In this document: piece after piece, positions 35,220 to 46,347 of the stretch
How the letters are laid out: every line of letters begins with the position of its first letter
Position numbering within the stretch: position 1 is the stretch's first letter
Assembly: GCA_015179045.1 (NCBI GenBank)
Contig: WHUZ01000101.1
Coordinates: forward strand, 124,001-188,000
Direction of reading: 5' to 3'
DNA: 64,000 bases
Source of the DNA: Kalaharituber pfeilii
Lineage: Eukaryota; Ascomycota; Pezizomycetes; Pezizales; Pezizaceae
Notes under the pieces: model-generated
The model's database searches: none
The model's input: the letters and a program-made list of their open reading frames with translations, nothing else
Told to the model about the DNA's origin: nothing
Position numbers and translations under genes: made by a program

Positions 35220-38200
35220 CACGGGATCAACGTCAAAAAAGTGAATGGACACCCTTGCTTGCAGAATTTGGTCAGCAGCTCAAGAATGACTACCTAGCCA
35301 AACACCAGCTGGAGGAGTTTAAACTCGATCTATATATTCCGGCAGAGGGAATGATGCACCCGCATGACACAAATCGCTTTGATCTACTACAGGCTATCCA
35401 ACATTTTCTTTCAGATGCCGTACCGCAAAAGATTTGCTTGATCCAAGGTACTGCTGGTTCTGGAAAATCAACGTTCAATCATCATCTTGCACACCAACTA
35501 TGGATTCAGTATGACAAAGCTTCCGATCAAGCTTCCGATCAAGCAGCCGTGACGGTCCCCTTGTTTATTCCGCTATTTAGATTCTATACGGCGGGAATTC
35601 ACAATCGGGATCTAATAGCTGCCTTCTTTGCTGAGCAAGGGTTTCGCTCAGACCAAATAGATCTAGTGCGGCGTCAACGGCAGTTCGTGTTCATCTTGGA
35701 TGGTTATGACGAAATTGAGAGACGGGACCGCAACTTTCTTACAGAAAACAAGCTTGACCTATGGAAAGCTAAGGTTATTATTACTAGTCGGCCGGAATAT
35801 TTGCTCCCAGGATATCAGAGCAAGTTTTACCCCCCTGGTCAGCCACAGCTTTTACAAGAATACTGGATCGCACCGTTATCGAAGCCAAACATCCAGAAAT
35901 ACATTTCACAATATGTAACAGTTAAGCCTACTGGCCATTCAGTCCAGGAGTATGAACAGTATGTGCTTAGGCCAGATCAATGTACATTAATCAGCAACCC
36001 ATTTCTTCTCAGAATGGTTATGACAGTCACACCAGCTCAAGACAAAGACAAGCTCAAGCGTGGAGATCTCTACGAACAGTTTATTAATTATTGGCTTGAC
36101 CAAGCACATGGCCGTTTAAATAATATTCAACTACCAGCAGCTCAACGTGATGCATACAACAAGTTGGAACACCTGAACTTCAGCTTCCAAGTACGACGCT
36201 TTTGTCAAGAGTTTGCACTAGCTCTCTACCGCCATCAGGTACTAGAGGCAACCTATGCCCCCACTGCTATTTTCTCCAACCCTACATCACAGGACCAGTC
36301 AGTCTGGAAGATATATTTAGCGGAGGACAATGACCAAACCCGAATTTTGCGCCTTAGTTCACCACTTCTTCGACAGGGAAACTCATATCGATTTTTACAC
36401 AAGTCACTACGGGACTATTTGGTAGCCGAAGCACTTCAGCAAGATAAATCATTCATAGAGTGCAAAGCTAATGCACTTATCAATGAGTTTCATCTTGTCG
36501 ATGATCCCGGTGTCCTTGACTTTATTATTGAAAAAGCATGGATATTGCATGACAATCTGTTAGAATTTATTGAGCGATCAAAAACTGACCCTGATTTCTC
36601 CACTGCAGCGGCAAATGCAATTACAATCCTAGTTAGAGGTGGGAAGAGCTTTAGTGGTTGTGATTTGCGTGGCATACGGGTCCCCAGAGCTGATTTAAGC
36701 GGTGGCATTTTTGACCGGGCTCAACTGCAAAATGCAGACTTATGTGGGGTTGGTATATTCAAGTAGAACTCATTACTTGTATTTAACCTAGTTGCTAATG
36801 CAGTGATAAGCAGGTTCGTGCCCATCAAACTTGGCTTAGAGAGGCGGACTTGAGTAAAGCTAGCATGAACCTTATATGGTTTGGGGAATGGCCTTCCATG
36901 CAGCTAAATGGAAGCATTAATACCTGCTGCTTCTCGCCTAATGGTCAGCTGCTTGCTTCCGGCAGCGATAATAAAACTGTATGTCTCTGGTCAGTTCAGC
37001 GGCAAGAGGCTCTCCATACCTTTTCAGGTCATAGCAGCACGGTATCTAGTGTCGCCTTCTCTCCCGATGGTCAGCTGCTTGCTTCCGGCAGCTATGATAC
37101 AACTGTACGCCTCTGGTCAGTTCAGCAGCAAGGGACTCTCCATACCTTTTCAGGCCATAGCGACTTGGTAAATAGTATCGCCTTCTCTCCCGATGGACAG
37201 CTGCTTGCTTCCGGTAGCCATGATAAAACTGTACGCCTCTGGTCAGTTCAGCAGCAAGAGGCTCTCTGTACCTTTTCGGGCCATAGCAACCCGGTAACTA
37301 GTGTCGCCTTCCATCCCGATGGTCTGCTTGCTTCCGGCAGCAATGATACAACTGTACGCCTCTGGTCAGTTCAGCAGCAAGGGACTCTCCATACCTTTTC
37401 AGGCCATAGCGGCGTGGTAAATACTATCGCCTTCTCTCCCGATGGACAGCTGCTTGCTTCCGGTAGCCATGATACAACTATACGCCTCTGGTCAGTTTAG
37501 CGGCAAGAGGCTCTCTGTACCTTTTCGAGCCATAGCATCTCGGTATCTAGTGTCTCCTTCTCTCCTGATGGTCAGCTGCTTGCTTCTTGCAGCTATGATA
37601 AAACTGTACGCCTCTGGTCAGTTCAGCGGCAAGAGGCGCTCCATACGTTTTCGGGCCATAGCAACTGGATAACTAGTGTCGCCTTCCATCCCGATGGTCA
37701 GCTGCTTGCTTCCGGCAGCCATGATAAAACTGTACGCCTCTGGTCAGTTCAGCGGCAAGAGGCTCTCCATACGTTTTCAGGCCATAGGATCTGGGTATGT
37801 AGTGTCGCCTTCTCTCCAGATGGTCAGCTGCTTGCTTCCGGCAGCTTTGATAAAACTGTACGCCTCTGGTCAGTTCAGCGGCAAGAGGCTCTCCATACGT
37901 TTTCAGGCCATAGCGACAGGGTATGTAGTGTCGCCTTCTCTCCCGATGGTCAGCTGCTTGCTTCCGGCAGCTTTGATACAACTGTACGCCTCTGGTCAGT
38001 TCAGCGGCAAGAGGCTCTCCATACCTTTTCAGGCCATAGCGACTGGGTAGCTGGTGTCGCCTTCTCTCCCGATGGACAGCTGCTTGCTTCTGGCAGCGAT
38101 GATAAAACTGTACGCCTCTGGTCAATTCAGCGGCAAGAGGCTCTCCATACCTTTTCAGGCCATAGAAGCTCGGTAACTAGTGTCGCCTTCTCTCCCGATG

Positions 38201-38865
38201 GTCAGCTGCTTGCTTCTGGCAGCTATGATAAAACTGTACGCCTCTGGTCAGTCCAGCGGCAAGGGGCTCTCCATGATCTGATACTGCATAGAGACACGGT
38301 ATCTAGTGTTGCCTTCTCTCCCGATGGCCAGCTGCTTGCTGCCGGCAGCCATAATACAACTGTATGCCTCTGGTCGGTTCAGCGGCAAGAGGCACTCCAT
38401 ACCTTTTCAGGCCATAGCAGAGTAGTATCTAGTGTCGCCTTCTCTCCCGATGGTCAGCTGCTTGCTTCTGGCAGCGATGATGAAACCGTGCAGTTGTGGG
38501 CAGTGAATACATTACAAGCATTGGCCTGCATCGATTCCTTCAACGGAAGTGTCACTTCACTAGCATGGACGATCGATCTTAGTACTCTATACTTGACAGT
38601 AGGTACTGATAACACACTTTATGTTTGGGAGGTGGAACGCAAGGCGAGGTGCATGCTAGACAGTCACTCCTTGGATATTACTTGTCATTGGACAGTACCC
38701 CGGAACAGACTTGTTCTCGCGAATACCAACATCCAGGGTGCGACTGGCCTCGATTCGCTCAATTTGCGCCTGCTTAGACAACATAAGGCGGTTGGGGAGC
38801 CTGCAGTTGTATACCCTTGCCAGGATGACGATTATTGCCAGGATGACGATTATAATGATGATGAC

Positions 38866-38906
<41 letters not shown>

Positions 38907-38934
38907 GGAGGAGGAGGAGGAGGAGGAGGAATAA
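35220..38934 (+). CDS. NACHT-pentapeptide-WD40 NLR with an in-frame stop
   Basis: Main exon to 36748, intron 36749-36813 with a gttgctaatg branch region, second exon 36814-38934. Walker A (GTAGSGKST) lies about 65 residues into the 35255 frame and Walker B (FVFILDGYDE) near residue 145. LISNPFLLRMV and FLHKSLRDYLVAEAL follow as in NACHT proteins, then pentapeptide-like repeats (CDLRGIRVPRADLSGG, and READLSKASM across the splice). Thirteen WD40 repeats of 42 residues (126 nt) follow, nearly identical (core FSPDGQLLASGS then TVRLWSVQ). The fourth lacks one codon. The tail is poly-Asp then poly-Glu. A TAG at 37498-37500 cuts the array after repeat five; the frame is otherwise open to 38934. Such proteins act as fungal non-self receptors in which NACHT drives oligomerisation and WD40 repeats sense a ligand. 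The N-terminal effector domain is not identified. Confidence 0.85.
37498..37500 (+). other. Premature TAG in the WD40 array
   Basis: Other repeats have tcagttcagcggcaag here; this one has tcagtttagcggcaag. The single C-to-T change lies in a CpA context and turns Gln into amber. All eight later repeats remain in frame. Confidence 0.95.
38855..38931 (+). repeat. (GAT)n-(GAG)n microsatellite coding an acidic tail
   Basis: About 16 GAT units followed by about 9 GAG units, in frame with the WD40 gene, give poly-Asp then poly-Glu before the TAA stop at 38932-38934. A gccaggatgacgattat duplication precedes it. Confidence 0.9.
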
Positions 38935-39665
38935 GTGAAGCTCTTACAGATACTATCGTGGGGTAGCAAATGTCAGTTGTATCCTGTAGCACTGCCTGGC
39001 GCCTTACCTTTCCTCATGGCTTACTGGACTTCTTTATATAGTTTCTTCGAGCTTGTATGCTTAATAAGCAATGCTTATGTTCTCACTGTTTGCCATTCAG
39101 TGGCACCAAGTAGTAGTATGTTGTAATACGGTTAGCGCCACTCAGTGGCGAGTTTGCTTCACTACACATACCTGTCATCTCGTGATGGACATACGTGCCG
39201 TGACCGTCTGCCAGCTTCCCTCCAGTAGCTCCTTGTTCACGCCAAATCGTGCAAATCAGCTGTACGGGTCATCCCGAGTTGATACACCCTTTGTAGGTAT
39301 TGGTATTTTAAAATTGGCATAGCTATCAGCGGCGAAACCAGGTGCAGCGTCTGCTGGAGGCTATCTGTAATTCTTTTTTTTTTTCTTTTTTCTTTTAAGA
39401 ACAAAAAGAAAATATCGGTACTCATATACCGCCCCGTGGGTCATGACGAGATTAAATACAAAGGAATAATAACAAAAAAATGAGAAGAGCAAAAATTTTA
39501 GGCAAAACAATGTCACCTCCTTACCCATTTCGGCAGCTCTAGTACCGGTACCACGGTGTCTGGTTCATCTTCGCTGTTTGCTCTGGGCCTCCTTCCTCCA
39601 AGCCCCCCCCACCTGGACCACACCATCTACACTCTGGCCTATCTGCCTTCCCTATCATATGCATC
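38935..39665. other. Spacer downstream of the WD40 gene
   Basis: No gene. A pyrimidine-rich tract lies at about 39374-39400. Confidence 0.35.
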
Positions 39666-40287
39666 TGTGCCGGGCCACTCGTAACCAGCGTTCCAGTAAC
39701 CACTGGCCCGGGGCATTCACAACAAGTGTGTTTGTACAACACCACAAAAACTAATATCATAGAATTAGTTAGTCTAAATTATTACGGTTGTCGCACTATT
39801 ATACATGAACTTTTATTAAACTCTTCGGAGTATTTGTTTATTTACTCGTATACTTCCCTATTCTTCGGCAGTTATATGCACTTAATATTTTTGAATCTTC
39901 ATTCATACAAGTGAATTTTAGTATGGTTCTCCACAATTTGCTATAGAGGAGTATTTTAACCGAATGGGATTTTCGCTGTAGAGGACTCTTTTCGCTTGGA
40001 GGAGAGGTTACAGTATCGGGAATTTTCAATCTAGACAGGTTTTTCGCTCACAAAGGAAGCGTTGATTTATATTGTAACAGGATATTTGTTTTTCTAGCAG
40101 TTTTCCGCATTCGTTATTGCATTTTCGTTGGGTTCGAAGTTAACTGTAGAGTACGCATGTAGCGGGTATGTATGTAGGTAATGTAATGCATAGCACTTTG
40201 GACAGAGGAAAAATAATGATCCATGGCGGCACGGTGACCGGCTCGGGCGAGTGGTGACTGAATCACTGTTACGAGTGGCCCGGCACA
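39666..40287. mobile_element. MITE-like element with 20-bp terminal inverted repeats
   Basis: The words tgtgccgggccactcgtaac (39666-39685) and gttacgagtggcccggcaca (40268-40287) are exact reverse complements bounding 622 bp of AT-rich, non-coding DNA. No target-site duplication is obvious and no transposase is encoded, so it would be a non-autonomous class II element or an old deletion derivative. Confidence 0.65.
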
Positions 40288-40996
40288 CCTCCATTGCCCT
40301 CAATCCTTTCCACCTAGCAGTCCTCCCAAGGTGCTTGTCAGTCGAACAAACCGCTGAAGGGGCCCGTAGCTCAACTGTATTACATGCATGTTAGAGTCTG
40401 GGCATGAGAACAATGCATGATCATTTCTTGCCTAGTTGTCATTGGTTTTAAATTTCGACAGGGGCATCAATCTAATAGTACTTTAAAGTAGAGCATTAAG
40501 ATTAGTGTCAATTTTGCTTTGCTGGGGCGGCTGATCTCCCGTGTTATGCTACCGCAAACAGGAGAGTCTCGCTACCTGCAAATATGTACTCTAGAGCCCT
40601 CAGAGGGTACATACTTTAGATCAAGGTGAGTTTAACACCCCTGCGAATATTTTTTGAATGCGACTTGGGAATCCGTTAGAAATATGGGCGCTCATAAAAT
40701 TGCTGGCTAGACAAAGAGCAACTTGAAGCACACACCCACTGCAACCACAAATCTACTACGAGCATACATTGCCATTCTGCTTCCACTTATTATTACAGGA
40801 ATAAGAGATGGGAAATTTCTGGACACCCACCTTGTCTATTTGCCCACTCACCTTCTCACCTACTCACGTTCTCACCCACTCACTCTCATACCTGCTTTTT
40901 CTATTACTACTAACACTGCTCGCCTTCGTAGAATCCGTTTCCTTTAGTAAAGACGGTTCAACTTTCGATATTGGCAGGACTCAAGTGGAACAAGCC
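40288..40996. other. Spacer
   Basis: No supported gene. The segment from 40359 (gggcccgtagctcaactg) looks like the first arm of a tRNA but does not continue as one. Confidence 0.35.
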
Positions 40997-41066
40997 TTTT
41001 TTTGTTGGTGGGGGGGGAGGGGCGGTGACAGAACCCCGCATACAGGCTACCAGCCTATGGCAGGGA
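40997..41066 (-). mobile_element. SINE-like insertion (copy D)
   Basis: On the minus strand it reads CCCTGCCATAGGCTGGTAGC, then CTGTATGCGGGGTT, then an A-rich tail; it is almost identical to copy C at 13975-14042. A G/T-rich stretch lies between body and tail. No clear direct repeat flanks it. Confidence 0.55.
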
Positions 41067-41680
41067 CGGGGTTAGGTTAGAAACTATCTACCTATCTACA
41101 TACACCACATACATGACATATGTTCCCAACATTCCGCCGACCCTAGGACTACACTTCAACATACACATACATCTTGAAAGTAGTCGAAAAGAAACCCTGA
41201 CTAAATCATGACTAACATGTCCTGTTACCTATCCATTGAGATTATGTAAGTAGTAGAAGGAAAACCAGGAGTTACGGTCCTCCATCCAGCGCCTTTGACT
41301 CTTGGTCATAACGTGGTAACCATCCGTGACATAGGGAATCGTCAAACTGATAGTCGTTGCTAGACGGAACGAGTGTTAAGCATCTGTATACAGCAGTGTT
41401 ACACACCAGTAGGCATGGTTTCCTTAAACGGCAGTAGCAGGGATGTGGCGCCACATGTAGCAACGCGAGAACACGACAGCTACTTAGTCAGTCGGGCAAC
41501 TACTAGCAGCAGTCAAAGATCACACAAGATAGGCCTTCACTCTCAGGCATGATATAACTCAAATTTGATACCTGAGGGCCAATGAAGCATTAATGACCTG
41601 GGTAAGGAATGGATGTAAGAACTTGTACATGACTAAGCAGCAAAAAGTCAATAATATGCTTTTATAAATTTTATTCTTAT

Positions 41681-41712
41681 TTTGTATGAGCGCGCTCGAC
41701 TCGGGGTCTCGG
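41681..41712 (-). mobile_element. 32-bp micro-insertion with 13-bp direct repeats
   Basis: A GC-rich 32-bp segment (core gagcgcgctcgactcggggt) interrupts AT-rich DNA and is flanked by two perfect copies of attttattcttat (41668-41680 and 41713-41725). On the minus strand it ends in CATACAAA next to the second repeat. Confidence 0.6.
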
Positions 41713-41725
41713 ATTTTATTCTTAT

Positions 41726-44580
41726 ATGATACTGGACATGCCAATAACGAGTGTCTACTGTATGTGAGCCTGTCCCCAGCCTTAAGCTTGCTGTCATAGA
41801 TTTGAATGCTGCAGCTTATGATACCCCGCTTCAGCTGCTGCATGACCACCCAGCCAAGGATGTCAGCCAGTATTCGATCCTTGCTTGCTCTATTGTTGGC
41901 ACATACCAGTACCAGTACACCCTGCTGCAGATCCGCGGTACCAAGTCGCACGGCCTGGCTTGGTAACCGAGCCAATACGCAGACACATGCAGCAAATTAA
42001 ATACGAGAGCAGCATTGATTGAAAACGAACCAGGGGCCGTAAATGCATTCCGCTAGTATAGAATCAACTATTATTGTGAGAGGGTACTGCGTGGAGGTAC
42101 TGCCGGAGATGTTGCAGGAAGTGACATCAGCGTAGTAAGTAGCTAATGCAAAATTTGGAACCCTAGCTTAGACTGTGCTTTGCTTTTTTTAATATCATCA
42201 TCCGCATACTGTACAAGGGGCTAGGACGAGATTAATCAGAAAGGCAATAATAGAGATAAACAGCACGCTATCAGCCCATTGCCTCAACCAAACGATGTAA
42301 AGGAAAACTCCGCTGCTGTCATCGTTTCACTCACCTCATCAATTTCACCAATGGGTTCGATTCGTCCTCCTTTCGTACCAGACTGTACTTTCTTGAACAT
42401 ATTAGGTGAGGAGATAAAGCATCGGTGGACTTTGATGTTGCAAGAGCTAAATAAATGCTATGTACAATAGAAGTAGGGACCTGCGAAGTAGCAGGGACCT
42501 CCGGAGACCGGGAGAGGGAAGCACATGCTGCTACATACAAAACGAATGCCAAATGCGAGTACGAAAGGTTCAAACCAAATCAACGGATTTCTTGAGCAGG
42601 GCACACTAAGTGCTAGTCTCGTGTCCAGACTACTTACCCTATACGGTAACAGGCATGAAATTTTCAGTTGACCGGTCCATGACATACCCCCTAGCTCAAT
42701 CCAGATGTGTAATAATTTGGGATAACGAGATGGCAGAATTTTGCCCTCTCGTATAGCAACGTGGGACTGTAGAGTGCGTGGCAGTGCGTTGGGGCACTGG
42801 CATCGTCATGTTTTATTTCGTTCCAAATCCTGCTTGCGAGTGGTCCAGAGCTATCATCGTGTTTTCGTTCACCACGCGAGTTCACCCTCTTGGGCTATAT
42901 CTATGACAAGCACTGGCGGATGTGGGTGATAGGGAGCTAAATACAAACGCCCCGCGTTTCCAGGCCTACATCTGGCTAACCGCCACCGACTCACATCCCC
43001 GCGCACTCTACTTAGTTCCCTCGCGATACCAAGTAACCTTTATTTGGACAGCTGCTTGATATCTCGAATTTCACAAAGCATTTTTTCCTCCCTTCTTTCT
43101 CATCCTCTTTCTGTAGCCAAGATGGACGTTGGCATGGATGTAGGGGCGCTGATTATCCGTTGGCAAGGCCATTGAGAGGCAACGATGATAAGGATATCAT
43201 TGAGAGAAACACCGGGTTATGCATCGAAACCACTTCCAAGGTTGCCAAGCACCTCTCGGATGGCCCATGAACTCCTCCTTCCCCAATAATGTCGGCGCCG
43301 TTCTTACCGAGTCTGAAGCCTTCCAATCCTGCGGTACGATGACCATCTGGGAACTTGTTTATAAGAGAAGCCCTCGATGTACCTCATTGGATCTGAGCGA
43401 ACCAATTACTCTTGAATGGCTGAACATTTTCGTTGAAAAACACTCTTCGCACCGGCCTATGCATGAGCCAGATCCACACTGCGCAAATGACATCCATCTC
43501 TCCGGGAATCCCGACTTGTGATTCCCATCTCGTTTTCATGCCTCGTTGACCATGTGCAAATCTGAAGGGTCCATAAAAAGGCCCATTACAATTCTTTCCG
43601 AAATCGGTGGAAAAACAATACATCATGCAAGCGGAGTGGATACAACTGAGGCGGATTTGGGACCTTTGTAGCAATCGTATTATTCCGTTTGCCTGGATCA
43701 ACTCCAACCGTCAATATGATCCATTAATGCCTGTGCCTGCAACCCCGACACAGCTAGTGCCGTGTCAGTATTGTGCAGTATCCGACAGTTGGGCAGAAGA
43801 GATGAAAGCTATTTGGACGCCTGTTAATCATTACTAGTGGCCGGTGCCTTTACCACGGGGCGTTGATATATCGAAAATTCGGAAATAGCTTTTGTAGAGG
43901 GTGTTAGATACTGTTGGTTGAATGTACTATGTCTACGGCAGGATTTGACTGGGTATATTGAAAGAGAACCTGTGGAGGTTGTGAGGGAGCAGGAACTAAG
44001 ACACTCCATTTCCCTCTTGAATGAGGAATCTGATAGCCGGATAAAGTCAATCATGGCCAGTTGGATAACCGAACACATACAGAAGATGCAAGGAAGCCGA
44101 TGAAACAAGAATAACAGAGTGGAAAGTGGATGTCCCTACGATTGGAAACATCTATCAGTGAACAGCGTTGATTAAACTTTACCTCAATGGCCTTGGTCTC
44201 CCATTCGATAGTAAATTAATAATGGACGCAGATCCAGATGATCCCTTCCCTTTTATAGCTATTTCTCATCACTATTGGCTGAACCACACATGGACATCAC
44301 GTGAAGTTTCTATTTATCTATACAGGAATCGCGGCCACTCAGCATATGCTCAACTTATGCTCAACTAGGCATGCCTCCCACCGGATTGAACCCAGTCGCG
44401 TGCCGTGATCATTCCCATGCTGACGTTATCTAGCTCACTCATCTGTCATAAGGAATGGTCATCTATTCTGCAGCTAACTGGCCATATCTCTCTTTAGTTT
44501 GTTATACAGCATGATTTCTATTTATTTGGCTGGATACAAGTAGGTCCAGAGTTATGCCAAGAATCGAACTGACCTCCACA
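41726..44580. other. Long stretch without a supported gene
   Basis: Open frames at 43219-43521, 43607-43837 and 43918-44103 (plus strand) are consecutive but in different frames. The last encodes a charged helical segment (EPVEVVREQELRHSISLLNE). They could be exons or relics of an unrecognised gene, but no splice set convinced me. A variant of the dispersed word, tctcgtgtccagac, lies at 42617-42630. Confidence 0.3.
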
Positions 44581-44651
44581 TTCGCTGAAGTGGTCTCTCA
44601 CTCTCACGATGGACGTAACCACAAGCGCCATGGAGAGGTGTACAATTGAGG
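44581..44651 (+). repeat. tRNA-like SINE fragment (copy G)
   Basis: Starts with gctgaagtgg and shares ccacaagcgccatggagagg and tgtacaattgag with copies E and F read on their minus strand. Truncated; it runs directly into copia sequence. Confidence 0.6.
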
Positions 44652-44916
44652 GTTGCCCAGAATTTCTCAGAGATTGACTGTAATGCTCAACGAGGCCACC
44701 GAGAAGCTGGCACAGAACAAGTCATGCCATTCTCGCACCCGACACATCGACAACCGATACCACTTTATTCGGGACCAAGTGGAGAGGGGCTTGCTGAAAG
44801 TCAAGGGGGTGCGAGGGCAAGCAAACTTAGCCAACCCCTTAACGAAACTCCTACCAAAGCCAGCGATGGTGGAATGGAAAAAGCACCTGCGGATAACGAA
44901 TAGGACTCTTGGATAA
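44646..44916 (+). mobile_element. Ty1/copia 3' coding fragment
   Basis: One open frame encodes the end of copia RNase H: NEATEKLAQNKSCHSRTRHI, then DNRYHFIRDQVERGLLKVK, then ANLANPLTKLLPKP. This corresponds to S-K-H-I-D-x-R-x-H-F-I-R-E and A-D-x-L-T-K-x-L in the family. The 5' side is replaced by SINE sequence. It is less decayed than the copia relic at 31.5-34.1 kb and of the opposite orientation, so it is a separate copy. Confidence 0.75.
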
Positions 44917-46347
44917 ACCGGGATCGGAAAGCGAGTCGAACGTAGCCTTAGAAGAACTTCTTGCTGGTGTAGATGATGAAATGGCAAAACCCTCAGACAG
45001 GGAATTCAGAGTTGGAGAGAGTGTTGGGGAAGAAGAACTCTGAATCCGGTGAAAAACCACAGAAATTGCACTAATCCAAGAAGGGGCAAAAAAAACGGTT
45101 CACTCCCATCCTAGTTCAGACCGAGCTGACGAGAAAAATGGTAATGAAGGAAGTCTATAAAAGATGGGGATCCTGTTATGCAAATAGAGTTTACTAGATA
45201 GTATCATAGAGCTCCCAAGATCACAAATAAACTATTCTTCCATATAAAAGAACGTTATGTTTATCCTCTCCTGCCCATTGGTACATTATTATATTTTCTA
45301 CGTTTCCGTTTTTCATTTCATGTCCCATGTATTCCCCCCCGTATGTAACGTATCTTGTCTATCTACACTGGAGTTTCTTCTCACTCTCACCTATACTTAC
45401 CTTCCCCCTCCTTCAACCCCTTCCATTATCTTGTATCTCATCTTGGTCAGAATCGCATGTATATGTAAACCGTACATAGAAAAAAAAGGCGATTTTTATT
45501 ATAAAGGAAATTCGATATATACGTCACTACTACTGCCAAACCATTTTTAAGATATATACTTATACTGCCGGCGGGGACGTAGGTACGTGGACGGAGGAGG
45601 TGTTGCCCACGAATGCAGGTAACCAATGCCCCAACGCCGTTTACCCTGTACCTGCTAACCCGCCCTATCTACAGCGATATTACCCCCCTTTGAGTACTCT
45701 CTCCTTACGACAGCAGGACTTCCATTCTATATGCCGTCGTCCCCTCTCTTGTCCCTCCAACTCTTTTAAGCCCCCCTTTGCGCCCCCATATACCAAAGGC
45801 TCGCTATCATATACTTTGGGGCTACATTGTGCCAGACTAACTCATAATCCCCTTCTTCTATTCATACGCTACATATGGATAACTAAATACTCAACGTGTT
45901 CATGTAACAGATTGTATATATTCTTCCCCCCCCCCCCCGCTTACTTTGCTACTGTATACATCTCACCCCCCCATACATACATATTTAGCTCCCTGCACCT
46001 TCTATTACGCACAAGTTTAACTGGATCGGAACTATGTCGAAATGTGTACAAAATTCTAGCTATAAATGAAGAAAAAACGTATGAGCAGCACCCCCTCCGC
46101 CCCCAACAGCGAATTCCCCTCCCCCTCTTCAGCCATCCGGCGATTAAAAAAAGCAAGCGAATACTCTCTCCGGTGAATTGTAAAGAGTTATACTGAGTTA
46201 TTCGGGTATATATGAATCATGAGAAACGGAACAACAATGCAGAATCAAAGCATGGATACTTGAATAAACATAAACAAAACAATCTGAAAAATAAATAATA
46301 ACAAATGCCCGTAGAAAACCTTTCCTAATCCGTAGTGTTCTGACACT
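44917..46347. other. Spacer, copia 3' flank
   Basis: No supported gene. A 198-codon frame at 45600-46196 is Tyr/Pro-rich without domains and crosses a 14-base C-run at about 45926, so it is probably chance. Confidence 0.35.

Noticed and set aside
36749..36770. End of the NACHT gene at the first stop (36764-36766)
   Set aside because: A 65-nt intron with a branch-like gctaatg restores the frame and joins the pentapeptide segment to the WD40 array as in related proteins.
40359..40425. tRNA-like start (gggcccgtagctcaactg)
   Set aside because: No anticodon arm, T-loop or matching acceptor strand follows; at best a tRNA-derived fragment.
45600..46196. 198-codon open frame on the plus strand
   Set aside because: Tyr/Pro-rich low-complexity product crossing a C-homopolymer; no splice sites or homology signal.
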